Assembly: GCF_009709575.1 (NCBI RefSeq) | Contig: NZ_WIXO01000001.1 | Location: forward strand, 4,280,001 to 4,344,000 | Length of the DNA: 64,000 nt | Source of the DNA: Streptomyces taklimakanensis | GTDB lineage: Bacteria; Actinomycetota; Actinomycetes; Streptomycetales; Streptomycetaceae | Direction of reading: 5' to 3' | Position numbers and translations under genes: made by a program | Shown here: piece by piece, positions 33,051 through 40,963 of the stretch | Numbering within the stretch: the stretch's first letter is position 1 | Layout: every line of letters starts with the position of its first letter | The notes under the pieces: model-generated | Databases searched by the model: none | What the model was told of the DNA's origin: nothing | The model's input: the letters and a program-made list of their open reading frames with translations, nothing else

Positions 33051-34604
33051 GTGTTCGACACTCTCTCCGATCGCCTCACAGCGACGTTCAAGAACCTCAG
33101 GGGCAAGGGCCGTCTGAGCGAGGCGGACATCGACGCCACGGCGCGCGAGATCCGTATCGCCCTGCTGGAGGCCGATGTCGCCCTGCCCGTGGTACGGGCC
33201 TTCATCAAGCAGGTCAAGGAGCGCGCCCTGGGCGCGGAGGTCTCCAAGGCCCTGAATCCGGCACAGCAGGTCGTCAAGATCGTCAACGAGGAGCTGATCG
33301 GCATCCTCGGTGGCGAGACCCGTCGCCTGCGGTTCGCCAAGAACCCGCCCACGGTGATCATGCTCGCCGGTCTCCAGGGCGCGGGCAAGACGACCCTGGC
33401 GGGCAAGCTGGGCCGCTGGCTCAAGGCGCAGGGGCACGCCCCGCTGCTGGTCGCCTGCGACCTTCAGCGGCCCAACGCCGTCAACCAGCTCACCGTCGTC
33501 GCCGAACGGGCGGGCGTGGGCATCTACGCCCCCGAGCCGGGCAACGGCGTCGGCGACCCGATCAAGGTCGCCCAGGACTCGATCGAGTACGCCCGTACCA
33601 AGCAGCACGACGTGGTCATCGTCGACACCGCCGGCCGCCTGGGCATCGACGAGGAACTGATGCGGCAGGCCGCCGACATCCGCGACGCGGTCCGTCCCGA
33701 CGAGACCCTCTTCGTCGTCGACGCGATGATCGGCCAGGACGCCGTCAACACCGCCGAGGCCTTCCGTGACGGCGTCGGCTTCGACGGCGTGGTGCTCTCC
33801 AAGCTCGACGGTGACGCCCGCGGCGGTGCGGCCCTGTCGGTCGCGCACGTCACCGGCCGCCAGATCATGTTCGCCTCCAACGGCGAGAAGCTGGACGACT
33901 TCGACGCGTTCCACCCGGACCGGATGGCGTCCCGCATCCTGGGCATGGGCGACGTCCTCAGCCTCATCGAGAAGGCCGAACAGACCTTCAGCCGGCAAGA
34001 GGCCGAGAAGATGGCCGCCAAGCTGGCCAAGGGGCCCAAGGAGTTCACCCTCGACGACTTCCTGGCCCAGATGGAGCAGGTCCGCAAGATGGGCTCCATC
34101 TCCAAGCTGCTGGGGATGATGCCCGGCATGGGGCAGATGCGGGAGCAGATCGACAGCATCGACGAGCGCGACGTGGACCGCACCGCCGCGATCATCAAGT
34201 CGATGACTCCCGCCGAACGCGAGGACCCCACGATCATCAACGGCTCGCGGCGGGCCCGCATCGCCCGTGGGTCCGGCGTGGACGTCAGCGCGGTGAAGAA
34301 CCTCGTGGAGCGCTTCTTCGAGGCCCGCAAGATGATGTCGCGGATGGCGCAGGGCGGCGGGATGCCGGGCATGCCCGGGATGCCGGGGATGCCCGGGGCG
34401 GGTGGCGCCCGCAAGAAGGGCAAGCAGAAGAAGGCCAAGGGCAAGCAGCGCTCGGGCAACCCGATGAAGCGCAAGGCCGAGGAGCAGGCGCTGGCCGAGC
34501 GCCGCGCCGCGGCCCAGGGCGGTGCCTTCGGCCTGCCCGGAGGCCAGGCGCCGGAGGACTTCGAACTGCCGCAGGAGTTCAAGGACATGCTTCCGCCGAA
34601 GTAG
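33051..34604 (+). CDS. ffh: Signal recognition particle protein Ffh
   Basis: This 517-residue GTPase binds 4.5S RNA and signal sequences on the ribosome and delivers them to FtsY. It opens MFDTLSDRLTATFKNLRGKG. The G domain has IMLAGLQGAGKTTLAGKLG, VACDLQRPNAVNQL, VDTAGRLGIDEELM and SKLDGDARGGAAL. The M domain (about 330-450) has MEQVRKMGSISKLLGMMPGM and SRRARIARGSGVDVSAV. A Met/Gly/Pro repeat (GMPGMPGMPGMPGAGG) and a lysine-rich stretch follow. Length is normal for actinobacteria. GTG start. It converges on the methyltransferase gene 19 bases away. Confidence 0.97.
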   Translation: MFDTLSDRLTATFKNLRGKGRLSEADIDATAREIRIALLEADVALPVVRAFIKQVKERALGAEVSKALNPAQQVVKIVNEELIGILGGETRRLRFAKNPPTVIMLAGLQGAGKTTLAGKLGRWLKAQGHAPLLVACDLQRPNAVNQLTVVAERAGVGIYAPEPGNGVGDPIKVAQDSIEYARTKQHDVVIVDTAGRLGIDEELMRQAADIRDAVRPDETLFVVDAMIGQDAVNTAEAFRDGVGFDGVVLSKLDGDARGGAALSVAHVTGRQIMFASNGEKLDDFDAFHPDRMASRILGMGDVLSLIEKAEQTFSRQEAEKMAAKLAKGPKEFTLDDFLAQMEQVRKMGSISKLLGMMPGMGQMREQIDSIDERDVDRTAAIIKSMTPAEREDPTIINGSRRARIARGSGVDVSAVKNLVERFFEARKMMSRMAQGGGMPGMPGMPGMPGAGGARKKGKQKKAKGKQRSGNPMKRKAEEQALAERRAAAQGGAFGLPGGQAPEDFELPQEFKDMLPPK

Positions 34605-34623
34605 ACGCCCGCGGCCCGCTCCG

Positions 34624-35433
34624 TCAGGTCATGGCGACGACGTAGCGGAACAGGTTCTGCATCCACACCGTGCCGTCGGCCCGCACGTAGGGGCGCAGTG
34701 CCTCGGTCAGCTCCTTGGTGACCTGTCCCGCGTCCGTCGCCCTGACCGCCGCGTCGTACAGGCCCGTGGAGATCAACCCTCGCACCGCGCTGTCCAGGTC
34801 GGCGTAGCCGAACGGGCACGCCACCCGCCCCGAGCCGTCGGGCCGCAGCCCCGCCCGACGGGCCAGGTCCTCCAGGTCGTCCCGACCGCCGGGCCGCCAG
34901 CAGCGCCCGGTCGCCCGGCGCGGCTCCGCCAGCCGTTCGGCCACCCGCAGCGCGGGGGCGGCGGCACACCGCTCGACCGGCCCCCACCCCGCCAGCACCA
35001 CCGGAGTGTCCCGTCCCGTCACCTCCGCCACCCGGGCCAGCACCTCCGGCCCGGGCAGGGTGTCGAAGGCCGTCACCAGGGTGGGCGGGGGTCCCTCGCG
35101 CAGCGTGGCGGCGTCCGGTCCGCCGTCCGGCCCGCTCGGCAGCACCCGCGCGCTCCAGTGCCGCGCCCCCCACTGCGGTTCCGGCAGCAGCCGCTGCCGG
35201 GCCAGTTCCAGACGCGCCTCGTCGGTGTCCGTCCCCGTGACGGCGGCGCCGCGGGCGGCGGCCATCACCAGCGCCAGGCCCGAGCCGCAGCCCAGGCCCA
35301 GGACGTGTGTGTGCCGTCCGACCTCGAACCGGTCGTACACCGCCTCGTAGAGCGGAACCAGCATCCGCTCCTGGATCTCCGCCCAGTCCCGGGCCGGCCG
35401 CGGGAGGTGCCGCTGTGCGAGCGTGGGTGCCAT
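34624..35433 (-). CDS. Class I SAM-dependent methyltransferase, function unknown
   Basis: A 269-residue protein beginning MAPTLAQRHLPRPARDWAEI. HVLGLGCGSGLALVMAAARG is SAM-binding motif I and VTGTDTDEARLELARQRL motif II. VVLAGWGPVERCAAAPALRV resembles the post-II/III region seen in small-molecule methyltransferases of actinomycetes. The substrate is unknown. ATG at 35433 is preferred; upstream in-frame sequence up to 35604 lacks family features. It lies between convergent ffh and divergent proS. Confidence 0.8.
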   Translation of the reverse strand: MAPTLAQRHLPRPARDWAEIQERMLVPLYEAVYDRFEVGRHTHVLGLGCGSGLALVMAAARGAAVTGTDTDEARLELARQRLLPEPQWGARHWSARVLPSGPDGGPDAATLREGPPPTLVTAFDTLPGPEVLARVAEVTGRDTPVVLAGWGPVERCAAAPALRVAERLAEPRRATGRCWRPGGRDDLEDLARRAGLRPDGSGRVACPFGYADLDSAVRGLISTGLYDAAVRATDAGQVTKELTEALRPYVRADGTVWMQNLFRYVVAMT

Positions 35434-35634
35434 CGCAACATCCCCATTCCGATGGAAGGATCGCCGGATACCCGGCCGCCGTCTCGTCCCCCGAGAGGTC
35501 TGTCCCCGAAAGCCAGGGAACTGCGCATCTGTCCCCGAGTCCAGAGGGTGCGCCGGGATGTCTCGCCCGCGCCGCCCGCGCGCACTCCTACGTTCCCCCG
35601 ACATCCCGATTCACGCATCCGCGACACCGCGCCG

Positions 35635-35640
35635 TACCAT
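35635..35640 (+). promoter_or_regulatory. -10 box, leaderless-type proS promoter
   Basis: TACCAT ends seven bases before the ATG at 35648, with TTCACG at 35610-35615 as a weak -35. There is no ribosome-binding site, so the mRNA probably starts at the ATG. Confidence 0.5.
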
Positions 35641-35647
35641 GCCAGCC

Positions 35648-37063
35648 ATGGCGAAGGCTCCCGTGCTCACCCCCCAGGCAGACGACTTTCCGCGTTGGTA
35701 CCAGGACGTGATCAGCAAGGCGGAATTGGCCGACAACGGGCCGGTGCGCGGCACCATGGTCATCCGACCGTACGGGTACGGACTCTGGGAGCGGATGCAG
35801 CGGGAGATGGACGCCCGCATCAAGGCCGCCGGCGCCGAGAACGCCTACTTCCCCCTGTTCATCCCGCAGTCGTACCTGACCAGGGAGGCCGAGCACGTCG
35901 AGGGCTTCGCCCCGGAACTCGCGGTGGTCACGCACGGCGGCGGCAAGGAGTTGGAGGAGCCGGTGGTCGTCCGGCCGACCTCCGAGACGATCGTCAACGA
36001 GTACTTCTCCAAGTGGGTGCAGAGCTACCGCGACCTGCCCCTGTTGATCAACCAGTGGGCCAATGTGGTGCGCTGGGAAATGCGTCCGCGCCTCTTCCTG
36101 CGAACGAGTGAGTTCCTGTGGCAGGAGGGGCACACCGCCCACGCCACCTACGAGGACGCGCGGGACTTCGCGGCCCGCATCCACCGCGAGGTCTACGCCG
36201 ACTTCATGGAGAACGTCCTGGCCATGGACGTCGTGCTGGGCCGCAAGACCCCCAGGGAACGTTTCGCGGGCGCCATCAACACCCTCACCCTGGAGGGCAT
36301 GATGGGCGACGGCAAGGCGCTCCAGATGGGGACCAGCCACGAGCTGGGACAGAACTTCGCCAAGGCCTTCGACACCCGTTACCTGTCCAGGGACGGCGAG
36401 CGGGAGCTGGTCTGGCAGACCTCCTGGGGTTCGACCACCCGGATGATCGGCGCCCTGGTGATGATGCACGGCGACGACCACGGCCTGCGCGTCCCGCCGC
36501 GGCTGGCCCCCGTCCAGGCCGTCGTCCTGGCGATCAAGGGTGACGACGCGGTGTTGGCGAAGGTCCGCGAGGTCGGCGACCGGCTCGCCGCGGCCGGGGT
36601 CCGGGTGAAGGTGGACGACCGCACCGACACCCCCTTCGGCCGGCGCGCGGTGGACTGGGAGCTCAAGGGCGTCCCGCTGCGGATCGAGATTGGCCCGCGC
36701 GACCTGGAGAACGGCACCGCGATGCTGGTCCGCCGCATCGCCGGGGGGAAGGAGCCGGTGGCGATCGACACCCTGGTCGAGCTGTCCCCCAAGCTGTTGG
36801 AGGAGGACCAGGCGCTGTTGCTGCGCCGGTCCCGCGAGCGCCGCGAGGCCCGCACGGCGGACGTGCGGACGGTGGAGGAGGCCGCCGAGGTCGCCACCGG
36901 TGGCGGCTGGGCCCGTATTCCCTGGGCCGACCTGGGGCCCGAGGGCGAGGCGAGGCTGGCCGAGCGGGCCGTCACCGTCCGGTGTCTGGTGGGCGAGGAC
37001 GGGGCGGTCCCCGAGTCCGACGACGCCCCCGGTACGGTGGCCGTGGTCGCCCGCTCCTACTGA
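35648..37063 (+). CDS. proS: Prolyl-tRNA synthetase, archaeal/eukaryal-type (no INS editing domain)
   Basis: A 471-residue class II synthetase that charges tRNA-Pro. Motif 1 region: RGTMVIRPYGYGLWERMQ. Motif 2: VVRWEMRPRLFLRTSEFLWQ followed by EGHTAH. Motif 3 region: SWGSTTRMIGALVMMHGDDH followed by GLRVPPRLAP. These and the C-terminal Tyr after a zinc-domain-like extension mark the archaeal/eukaryal class. The bacterial INS editing insert (about 180 residues) is absent, so mischarged alanine would need trans editing. ATG at 35648 is supported by the -10 box; an ATG at 35639 would add three residues. Whether a bacterial-type copy exists elsewhere cannot be seen. Confidence 0.95.
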   Translation: MAKAPVLTPQADDFPRWYQDVISKAELADNGPVRGTMVIRPYGYGLWERMQREMDARIKAAGAENAYFPLFIPQSYLTREAEHVEGFAPELAVVTHGGGKELEEPVVVRPTSETIVNEYFSKWVQSYRDLPLLINQWANVVRWEMRPRLFLRTSEFLWQEGHTAHATYEDARDFAARIHREVYADFMENVLAMDVVLGRKTPRERFAGAINTLTLEGMMGDGKALQMGTSHELGQNFAKAFDTRYLSRDGERELVWQTSWGSTTRMIGALVMMHGDDHGLRVPPRLAPVQAVVLAIKGDDAVLAKVREVGDRLAAAGVRVKVDDRTDTPFGRRAVDWELKGVPLRIEIGPRDLENGTAMLVRRIAGGKEPVAIDTLVELSPKLLEEDQALLLRRSRERREARTADVRTVEEAAEVATGGGWARIPWADLGPEGEARLAERAVTVRCLVGEDGAVPESDDAPGTVAVVARSY

Positions 37064-37094
37064 GGAGCCGCCGGGAGCCGCGCCCGAAGCCGGT

Positions 37095-37126
37095 CGGGAT
37101 GTTACCGGCAGGTCGGTAACATCCCG
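37095..37126. terminator. 13-bp palindrome after proS
   Basis: CGGGATGTTACCG (37095-37107) pairs perfectly with CGGTAACATCCCG (37114-37126) around a six-base loop (GCAGGT). It lies 31 bases after the proS stop, so a terminator is likely. Its AT content is higher than that of other terminators here, so an operator for the next gene is possible. Confidence 0.65.
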
Positions 37127-37224
37127 CTTGGGGTGGGTCGGAGCCGGGTCCTCCCCGGATCGGTACTCCCGCCCCGTCGGCACGCATCAACCTGAACTGA
37201 CTGGTACGTGCAAAATTATTTGGG

Positions 37225-37869
37225 ATGCCCCGTAATCGGAACACCGGGACACTCTGGCTCGTTGTGCACGACGTGAGCACGACACCACCTGTACTCGCCG
37301 CCGAGCTGGCACTCGCCTGGGCCGACATTCAACGGCACCACCCCGAGTTGCCCGACCTGGCCGCGCCCGAATCGCTGATCGGGGAGTCGTCGTCCGCGTG
37401 TGGCGCCGAACTCTCCTTCGAAAGGCTGCTGCACGAGGCAGTCCACGGGATCGCCGCCGCCCGCGGAGTCCGGGACACCTCGCGTGCCGGCCGTTACCAC
37501 AACCGCCGCTTTCTGGCGATCGCCGAGGAGCTCGGCCTCGAACACTCGGACGAGCCGCATCCGAGCAGCGGTTTCTCGCTGGTCGTCATGGAGCCCGAGA
37601 CGAGAAAGCGCTACCGGCCCACCATCGAGCGGCTGCAGCGCGCCCTGCGCGCCCACAGCGCCGCCACCACCAACGACACCTCCCGCGCCTTCCGGGGACC
37701 GGCCGCCCGACACGGGTCGTCCGGTGGCGGCGTGAGGGTCAAGGCGGTCTGCGACTGCGGCCGCAACGTCCGGGTCGTGCCGTCCGTCCTGGCCCAGGCG
37801 CCGATCGTGTGCGGGGCCTGTGGGAAACCGTTCCGCATCCCCGAGAAGGAGGCGGTCGGCGTGGGGTGA
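37225..37869 (+). CDS. SprT-like metalloprotease-fold protein
   Basis: This 214-residue protein has an HEAVHGIAAARGV motif (HExxH zinc site) followed by SRAGRYHNRRFLAIAEELGL, the pattern of SprT-like domains. It also has a C-terminal zinc-ribbon-like CDCGRNVRV with CGACGKPF. SprT relatives cut DNA-protein crosslinks or act on stress proteins; its function here is unknown. ATG at 37225 follows an AT-rich stretch (AAAATTATT) that may be a -10 region; GTGs at 37264 and 37273 are alternatives. It lies alone between proS and rpsP. Confidence 0.75.
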   Translation: MPRNRNTGTLWLVVHDVSTTPPVLAAELALAWADIQRHHPELPDLAAPESLIGESSSACGAELSFERLLHEAVHGIAAARGVRDTSRAGRYHNRRFLAIAEELGLEHSDEPHPSSGFSLVVMEPETRKRYRPTIERLQRALRAHSAATTNDTSRAFRGPAARHGSSGGGVRVKAVCDCGRNVRVVPSVLAQAPIVCGACGKPFRIPEKEAVGVG

Positions 37870-37952
37870 ACGCGGGACGCGCGCCGGTCGGGAGCGTCGA
37901 GGGGAGCCGGTGGGGGGCCGGTGGCCCGGAACGGCGCGCCCACGAGGTGTGG

Positions 37953-37981
37953 CACAATGGGCGGCTGTACTCGACAGCCGC
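37953..37981 (+). promoter_or_regulatory. rpsP promoter and leader hairpin
   Basis: CACAAT (37953-37958) resembles a -10 box. Directly downstream GCGGCTGT-ACTCG-ACAGCCGC forms an 8-bp stem (37961-37968 with 37974-37981), which would be at the 5' end of a leader of about 125 bases for rpsP. It may be autoregulatory. Confidence 0.45.
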
Positions 37982-38092
37982 ACAGGACCCCTCTCTCCTC
38001 CGGCTGACGCGTCCATCGGACACTCGGGTACCACCACCCCACGTGGCATCCCGCTGGGTCCAACCACGCCAACACCAGGAGACACCACAGCC

Positions 38093-38527
38093 GTGGCAGT
38101 CAAGATCAAGCTGAAGCGACTGGGCAAGATCCGTTCGCCTCACTACCGCATCATCGTCGCCGACTCCCGTACGCGTCGCGACGGCCGGGCCATCGAGGAG
38201 ATCGGTCTGTACCACCCGGTGCAGAACCCCTCGCGCATCGAGGTCGACTCGGAGCGCGTCCAGTACTGGCTGGGTGTCGGCGCGCAGCCGACCGAGCCGG
38301 TCCTGGCCATCCTGAAGGTCACCGGCGACTGGCAGAAGTTCAAGGGCCTGCCCGCCCCGGAGCCGATGAAGGTCGCCGAGCCCAAGCCCGACAGGCGTGC
38401 CCTCTTCGAGGCCGCCGCCAAGGAGTCGGCGGACGAGCCCAAGGGTGACGCCATCACCCCGAAGGCGAAGAAGGCCGACAAGAAGGCGGACGAGGCCGAG
38501 GCCTCCGCCGAGTCGACCGAGGCGTGA
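38093..38527 (+). CDS. rpsP: 30S ribosomal protein S16
   Basis: This 144-residue protein starts MAVKIKLKRLGKIRSPHYRI and includes VADSRTRRDGRAIEEIGLYH, the S16 signature. The core is 85 residues; the C-terminal 50 are Lys/Ala/Glu-rich, a known actinobacterial extension. GTG at 38093 has a CCAGGAGA upstream. It is first in the conserved set rpsP-khpA-rimM-trmD-rplS. Confidence 0.97.
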   Translation: MAVKIKLKRLGKIRSPHYRIIVADSRTRRDGRAIEEIGLYHPVQNPSRIEVDSERVQYWLGVGAQPTEPVLAILKVTGDWQKFKGLPAPEPMKVAEPKPDRRALFEAAAKESADEPKGDAITPKAKKADKKADEAEASAESTEA

Positions 38528-38529
38528 CC

Positions 38530-38769
38530 ATGCTGGAAGAGGCCCTCGACCATCTGGTGAGGGGCATCGTCGACCACCCCGACGAGGTGCAGGTCGCGTC
38601 CCGCAACCTGCGCCGCGGGCGCGTGCTGGAGGTCCGGGTCCACCCCGAGGACCTCGGCAAGGTGATCGGCCGCAACGGCCGGACCGCACGTGCGCTGCGC
38701 ACCGTCGTCGGGGCCCTCGGCGGACGGAGCGTCCGCGTCGACCTCGTCGACGTCGACCAGGTCCGCTGA
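38530..38769 (+). CDS. khpA: KH-domain RNA-binding protein KhpA
   Basis: This 79-residue protein is a single KH domain: MLEEALDHLVRGIVDHPDEV and then DLGKVIGRNGRTARALRTVV, containing the GxxG loop (GRNG). KhpA with KhpB binds many RNAs and affects cell division in Gram-positives. ATG at 38530 lies two bases after the rpsP stop; a GTG at 38524 overlaps that stop. Confidence 0.93.
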   Translation: MLEEALDHLVRGIVDHPDEVQVASRNLRRGRVLEVRVHPEDLGKVIGRNGRTARALRTVVGALGGRSVRVDLVDVDQVR

Positions 38770-38796
38770 AGAGTCGCAGCGAACAGCACGAGGCAC

Positions 38797-38839
38797 CGGC
38801 ACGGGCCGGGGGCGGCACCACCGCCCCCGGCCCGTGCCG
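38797..38839 (+). terminator. 19-bp perfect hairpin between khpA and rimM
   Basis: Bases 38797-38815 pair perfectly with 38821-38839 around a five-base loop (CACCA). It is the longest perfect stem noted in the window. It sits inside a normally cotranscribed ribosomal operon, 40 bases before the rimM start, so it may attenuate or separate rpsP-khpA from rimM-trmD-rplS. Confidence 0.8.
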
Positions 38840-38878
38840 TCATGTACGAGCAGGTACGAGAACCTGGAGTGACGAGCA

Positions 38879-39502
38879 GTGCAGCTGGTAGTCGCACGCA
38901 TCGGCCGCGCCCACGGCATCAAGGGCGAGGTCACGGTGGAAGTGCGCACCGACGAGCCCGAGGTGCGGCTCGCCCCCGGCGCGGTCCTGGCCACCGACCC
39001 CGCCTCCGTCGGCCCGCTGACCATCGCCGCCGGCCGCGTCCACAGCGGGCGGCTGCTGCTGCGCTTCGAGGGCGTGCGCGACCGCACCGCCGCCGAGGCG
39101 CTGCGGAACACCCTCCTGATCGCCGAGGTCGATCCGGACGAGGCCCCTGAGGACCCCGACGAGTACTACGACCACCAACTGGTCGACCTCGACGTCGTCA
39201 CCCGCGACGGTACGGCCGTCGGTCGGGTCGAGGAGATCGCCCATCTGCCGTACCAGGACCTGCTCGTGGTGCGGAGGGTCGACGGGGGTGAGGTGTTGAT
39301 CCCCTTCGTCGCCGAGATCGTGCCCGAGGTCGACCTGGAGGCGCAGCGGGCGGTGGTCGACCCGCCCCCCGGGCTCCTCGACGACCGTGCGGTCGTCGCC
39401 GGTTCCCGGTCGGGCGACGGCGGTGGCGGCGGTGGTGGCGGCGGTGGTGACGAGGGGCAGGGTGGCGGGGACGGCGATCGGCGTGGGGAAGGAGCCCGCT
39501 GA
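38879..39502 (+). CDS. rimM: Ribosome maturation factor RimM
   Basis: This 207-residue 30S assembly factor binds S19 and helps mature the 16S 3' domain. The N-terminal domain begins MQLVVARIGRAHGIKGEVTV; the PRC-barrel has EYYDHQLVDLDVVTRDGTAV and GGEVLIPFVAEIVPEVDLEA. After residue 172 there is a run of ten glycines and other disordered sequence absent from most RimM. GTG at 38879 has GGAG upstream. The stop overlaps the trmD ATG (TGATG). Confidence 0.95.
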   Translation: MQLVVARIGRAHGIKGEVTVEVRTDEPEVRLAPGAVLATDPASVGPLTIAAGRVHSGRLLLRFEGVRDRTAAEALRNTLLIAEVDPDEAPEDPDEYYDHQLVDLDVVTRDGTAVGRVEEIAHLPYQDLLVVRRVDGGEVLIPFVAEIVPEVDLEAQRAVVDPPPGLLDDRAVVAGSRSGDGGGGGGGGGGDEGQGGGDGDRRGEGAR

Positions 39503-40359
39503 TGCGGCTCGACATCGTCACGATCTTCCCCGAGTACCTGGAGCCGCTGAACGTCTCCCTCGTCGGCAAGGCCCGCGCCCGCGGCCTCCTGGACGTGCGC
39601 GTCCACGACCTGCGGCAGTGGACGCACGACCGGCACAACACCGTCGACGACACCCCCTACGGGGGCGGCCCCGGCATGGTGATGAAACCCGAGCCGTGGG
39701 GCGAGGCGTTGGACGCGATCGTCGCCTCCGGCGGCCCCGGGGAGGGGAGCGACACCGAGGACGGGAGCCGCGGCGGGAGCGAGCACGGGCCGGTCGTCGT
39801 CGTCCCCACCCCCAGCGGAAGCCCCTTCACCCAGACGACGGCCGTCGAGCTGGCGGCCGAGCCCTGGCTGGTCTTCACCCCCGCCCGCTACGAGGGCATC
39901 GACCGTCGCGTGATCGAGGAGTACGGCGAGCGCCTGAGGGTGCGCGAGTTGTCCATCGGCGACTACGTCCTGGCCGGCGGCGAGGCACCCGTACTGGTCA
40001 TGGTGGAGGCCGTCGCCCGACTGCTGCCCGGCGTCCTGGGCAACGCCGAGTCCCACCGGGACGACTCCTTCGCTCCCGGCGCCATGGCCGACCTCCTCGA
40101 AGGCCCCGTCTACACCAAGCCCCCGGTGTGGCGCGGCCGCGGCATCCCCGAGGTGCTGCTCAGCGGCCACCACGGACGGATCGCCCGCTGGCGCCGCGAC
40201 CAGGCGCTCCACCGCACCGCGCGGTACCGCCCCGACCTCATCGAGCGCTGCGACCCCGCGGCGCTGGACGCCCAGGACCGCGTGCTGCTGGCCGAACTCG
40301 GCTGGACCGAGGGCGACGACGGCCGATTTGGGCGCACCGCCTCGGACGTGGAAGAATAG
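39502..40359 (+). CDS. trmD: tRNA (guanine37-N1)-methyltransferase
   Basis: This 285-residue SPOUT enzyme makes m1G37 in tRNA and prevents frameshifting. It begins MRLDIVTIFPEYLEPLNVSL. The trefoil-knot SAM site is LSIGDYVLAGGEAPVLVMVE, and RRVIEEYGERLRVREL precedes it. An acidic, glycine-rich insert near residue 80-95 is lineage-specific. The start overlaps the rimM stop. Confidence 0.96.
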   Translation: MRLDIVTIFPEYLEPLNVSLVGKARARGLLDVRVHDLRQWTHDRHNTVDDTPYGGGPGMVMKPEPWGEALDAIVASGGPGEGSDTEDGSRGGSEHGPVVVVPTPSGSPFTQTTAVELAAEPWLVFTPARYEGIDRRVIEEYGERLRVRELSIGDYVLAGGEAPVLVMVEAVARLLPGVLGNAESHRDDSFAPGAMADLLEGPVYTKPPVWRGRGIPEVLLSGHHGRIARWRRDQALHRTARYRPDLIERCDPAALDAQDRVLLAELGWTEGDDGRFGRTASDVEE

Positions 40360-40489
40360 GCCGCTGCCTCACGCCCGACGCGCGACCCTGCCACAGGGGG
40401 ACCGACGCCGTCGGCACGGTGGCCTTCCGAACATTCCAGACGAACCGTTCCGCCGATGACCTGTGGCATCGGCGAGGAAGCAGACCGAC

Positions 40490-40837
40490 ATGCACCTGCT
40501 CGACAGCGTCGACGCCGCCTCGCTGCGCACCGACATCCCCAAGTTCCGCCCCGGCGACACCGTCAACGTCCACGTCCGCGTCATCGAGGGCAACCGCTCC
40601 CGCGTGCAGCAGTTCAAGGGCGTCGTCATCCGTCGCCAGGGTTCGGGCGTCCGCGAGACCTTCACCGTCCGCAAGGTCAGCTTCAGCGTCGGCGTGGAGC
40701 GCACCTTCCCGGTGCACACGCCGGTCGTCGAGAAGATCGAGGTCGTCACCCGCGGTGACGTCCGCCGCGCCAAGCTGTACTACCTGCGCGAGCTGCGCGG
40801 CAAGGCCGCGAAGATCAAGGAGAAGCGCGAGAACTGA
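40490..40837 (+). CDS. rplS: 50S ribosomal protein L19
   Basis: A 115-residue protein beginning MHLLDSVDAASLRTDIPKF, containing GVVIRRQGSGVRETFTVRKV and LYYLRELRGKAAKIKEKREN. ATG at 40490 has GAGGAAG upstream and yields the family length. It is the last gene of the rpsP group; a 130-base spacer after trmD may hold its own promoter. Confidence 0.97.
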   Translation: MHLLDSVDAASLRTDIPKFRPGDTVNVHVRVIEGNRSRVQQFKGVVIRRQGSGVRETFTVRKVSFSVGVERTFPVHTPVVEKIEVVTRGDVRRAKLYYLRELRGKAAKIKEKREN

Positions 40838-40948
40838 CCGCGCCCGCGGCGCGCCCCGGGCGGACGGATACGGCACACACGGGCACGTACCGGCCGCGCG
40901 GTCGAGGGCGCCGCGCCGCCGTCCCCCCGAAGATCGTCGTCGCCGGGT

Positions 40949-40954
40949 TAGGCT
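40949..40954 (+). promoter_or_regulatory. -10 box of the sipW-X-Y transcription unit
   Basis: TAGGCT ends nine bases before the sipW ATG at 40964. There is no ribosome-binding site, so this is a leaderless-type promoter. Confidence 0.45.
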
Positions 40955-40963
40955 CTCGGCTCG

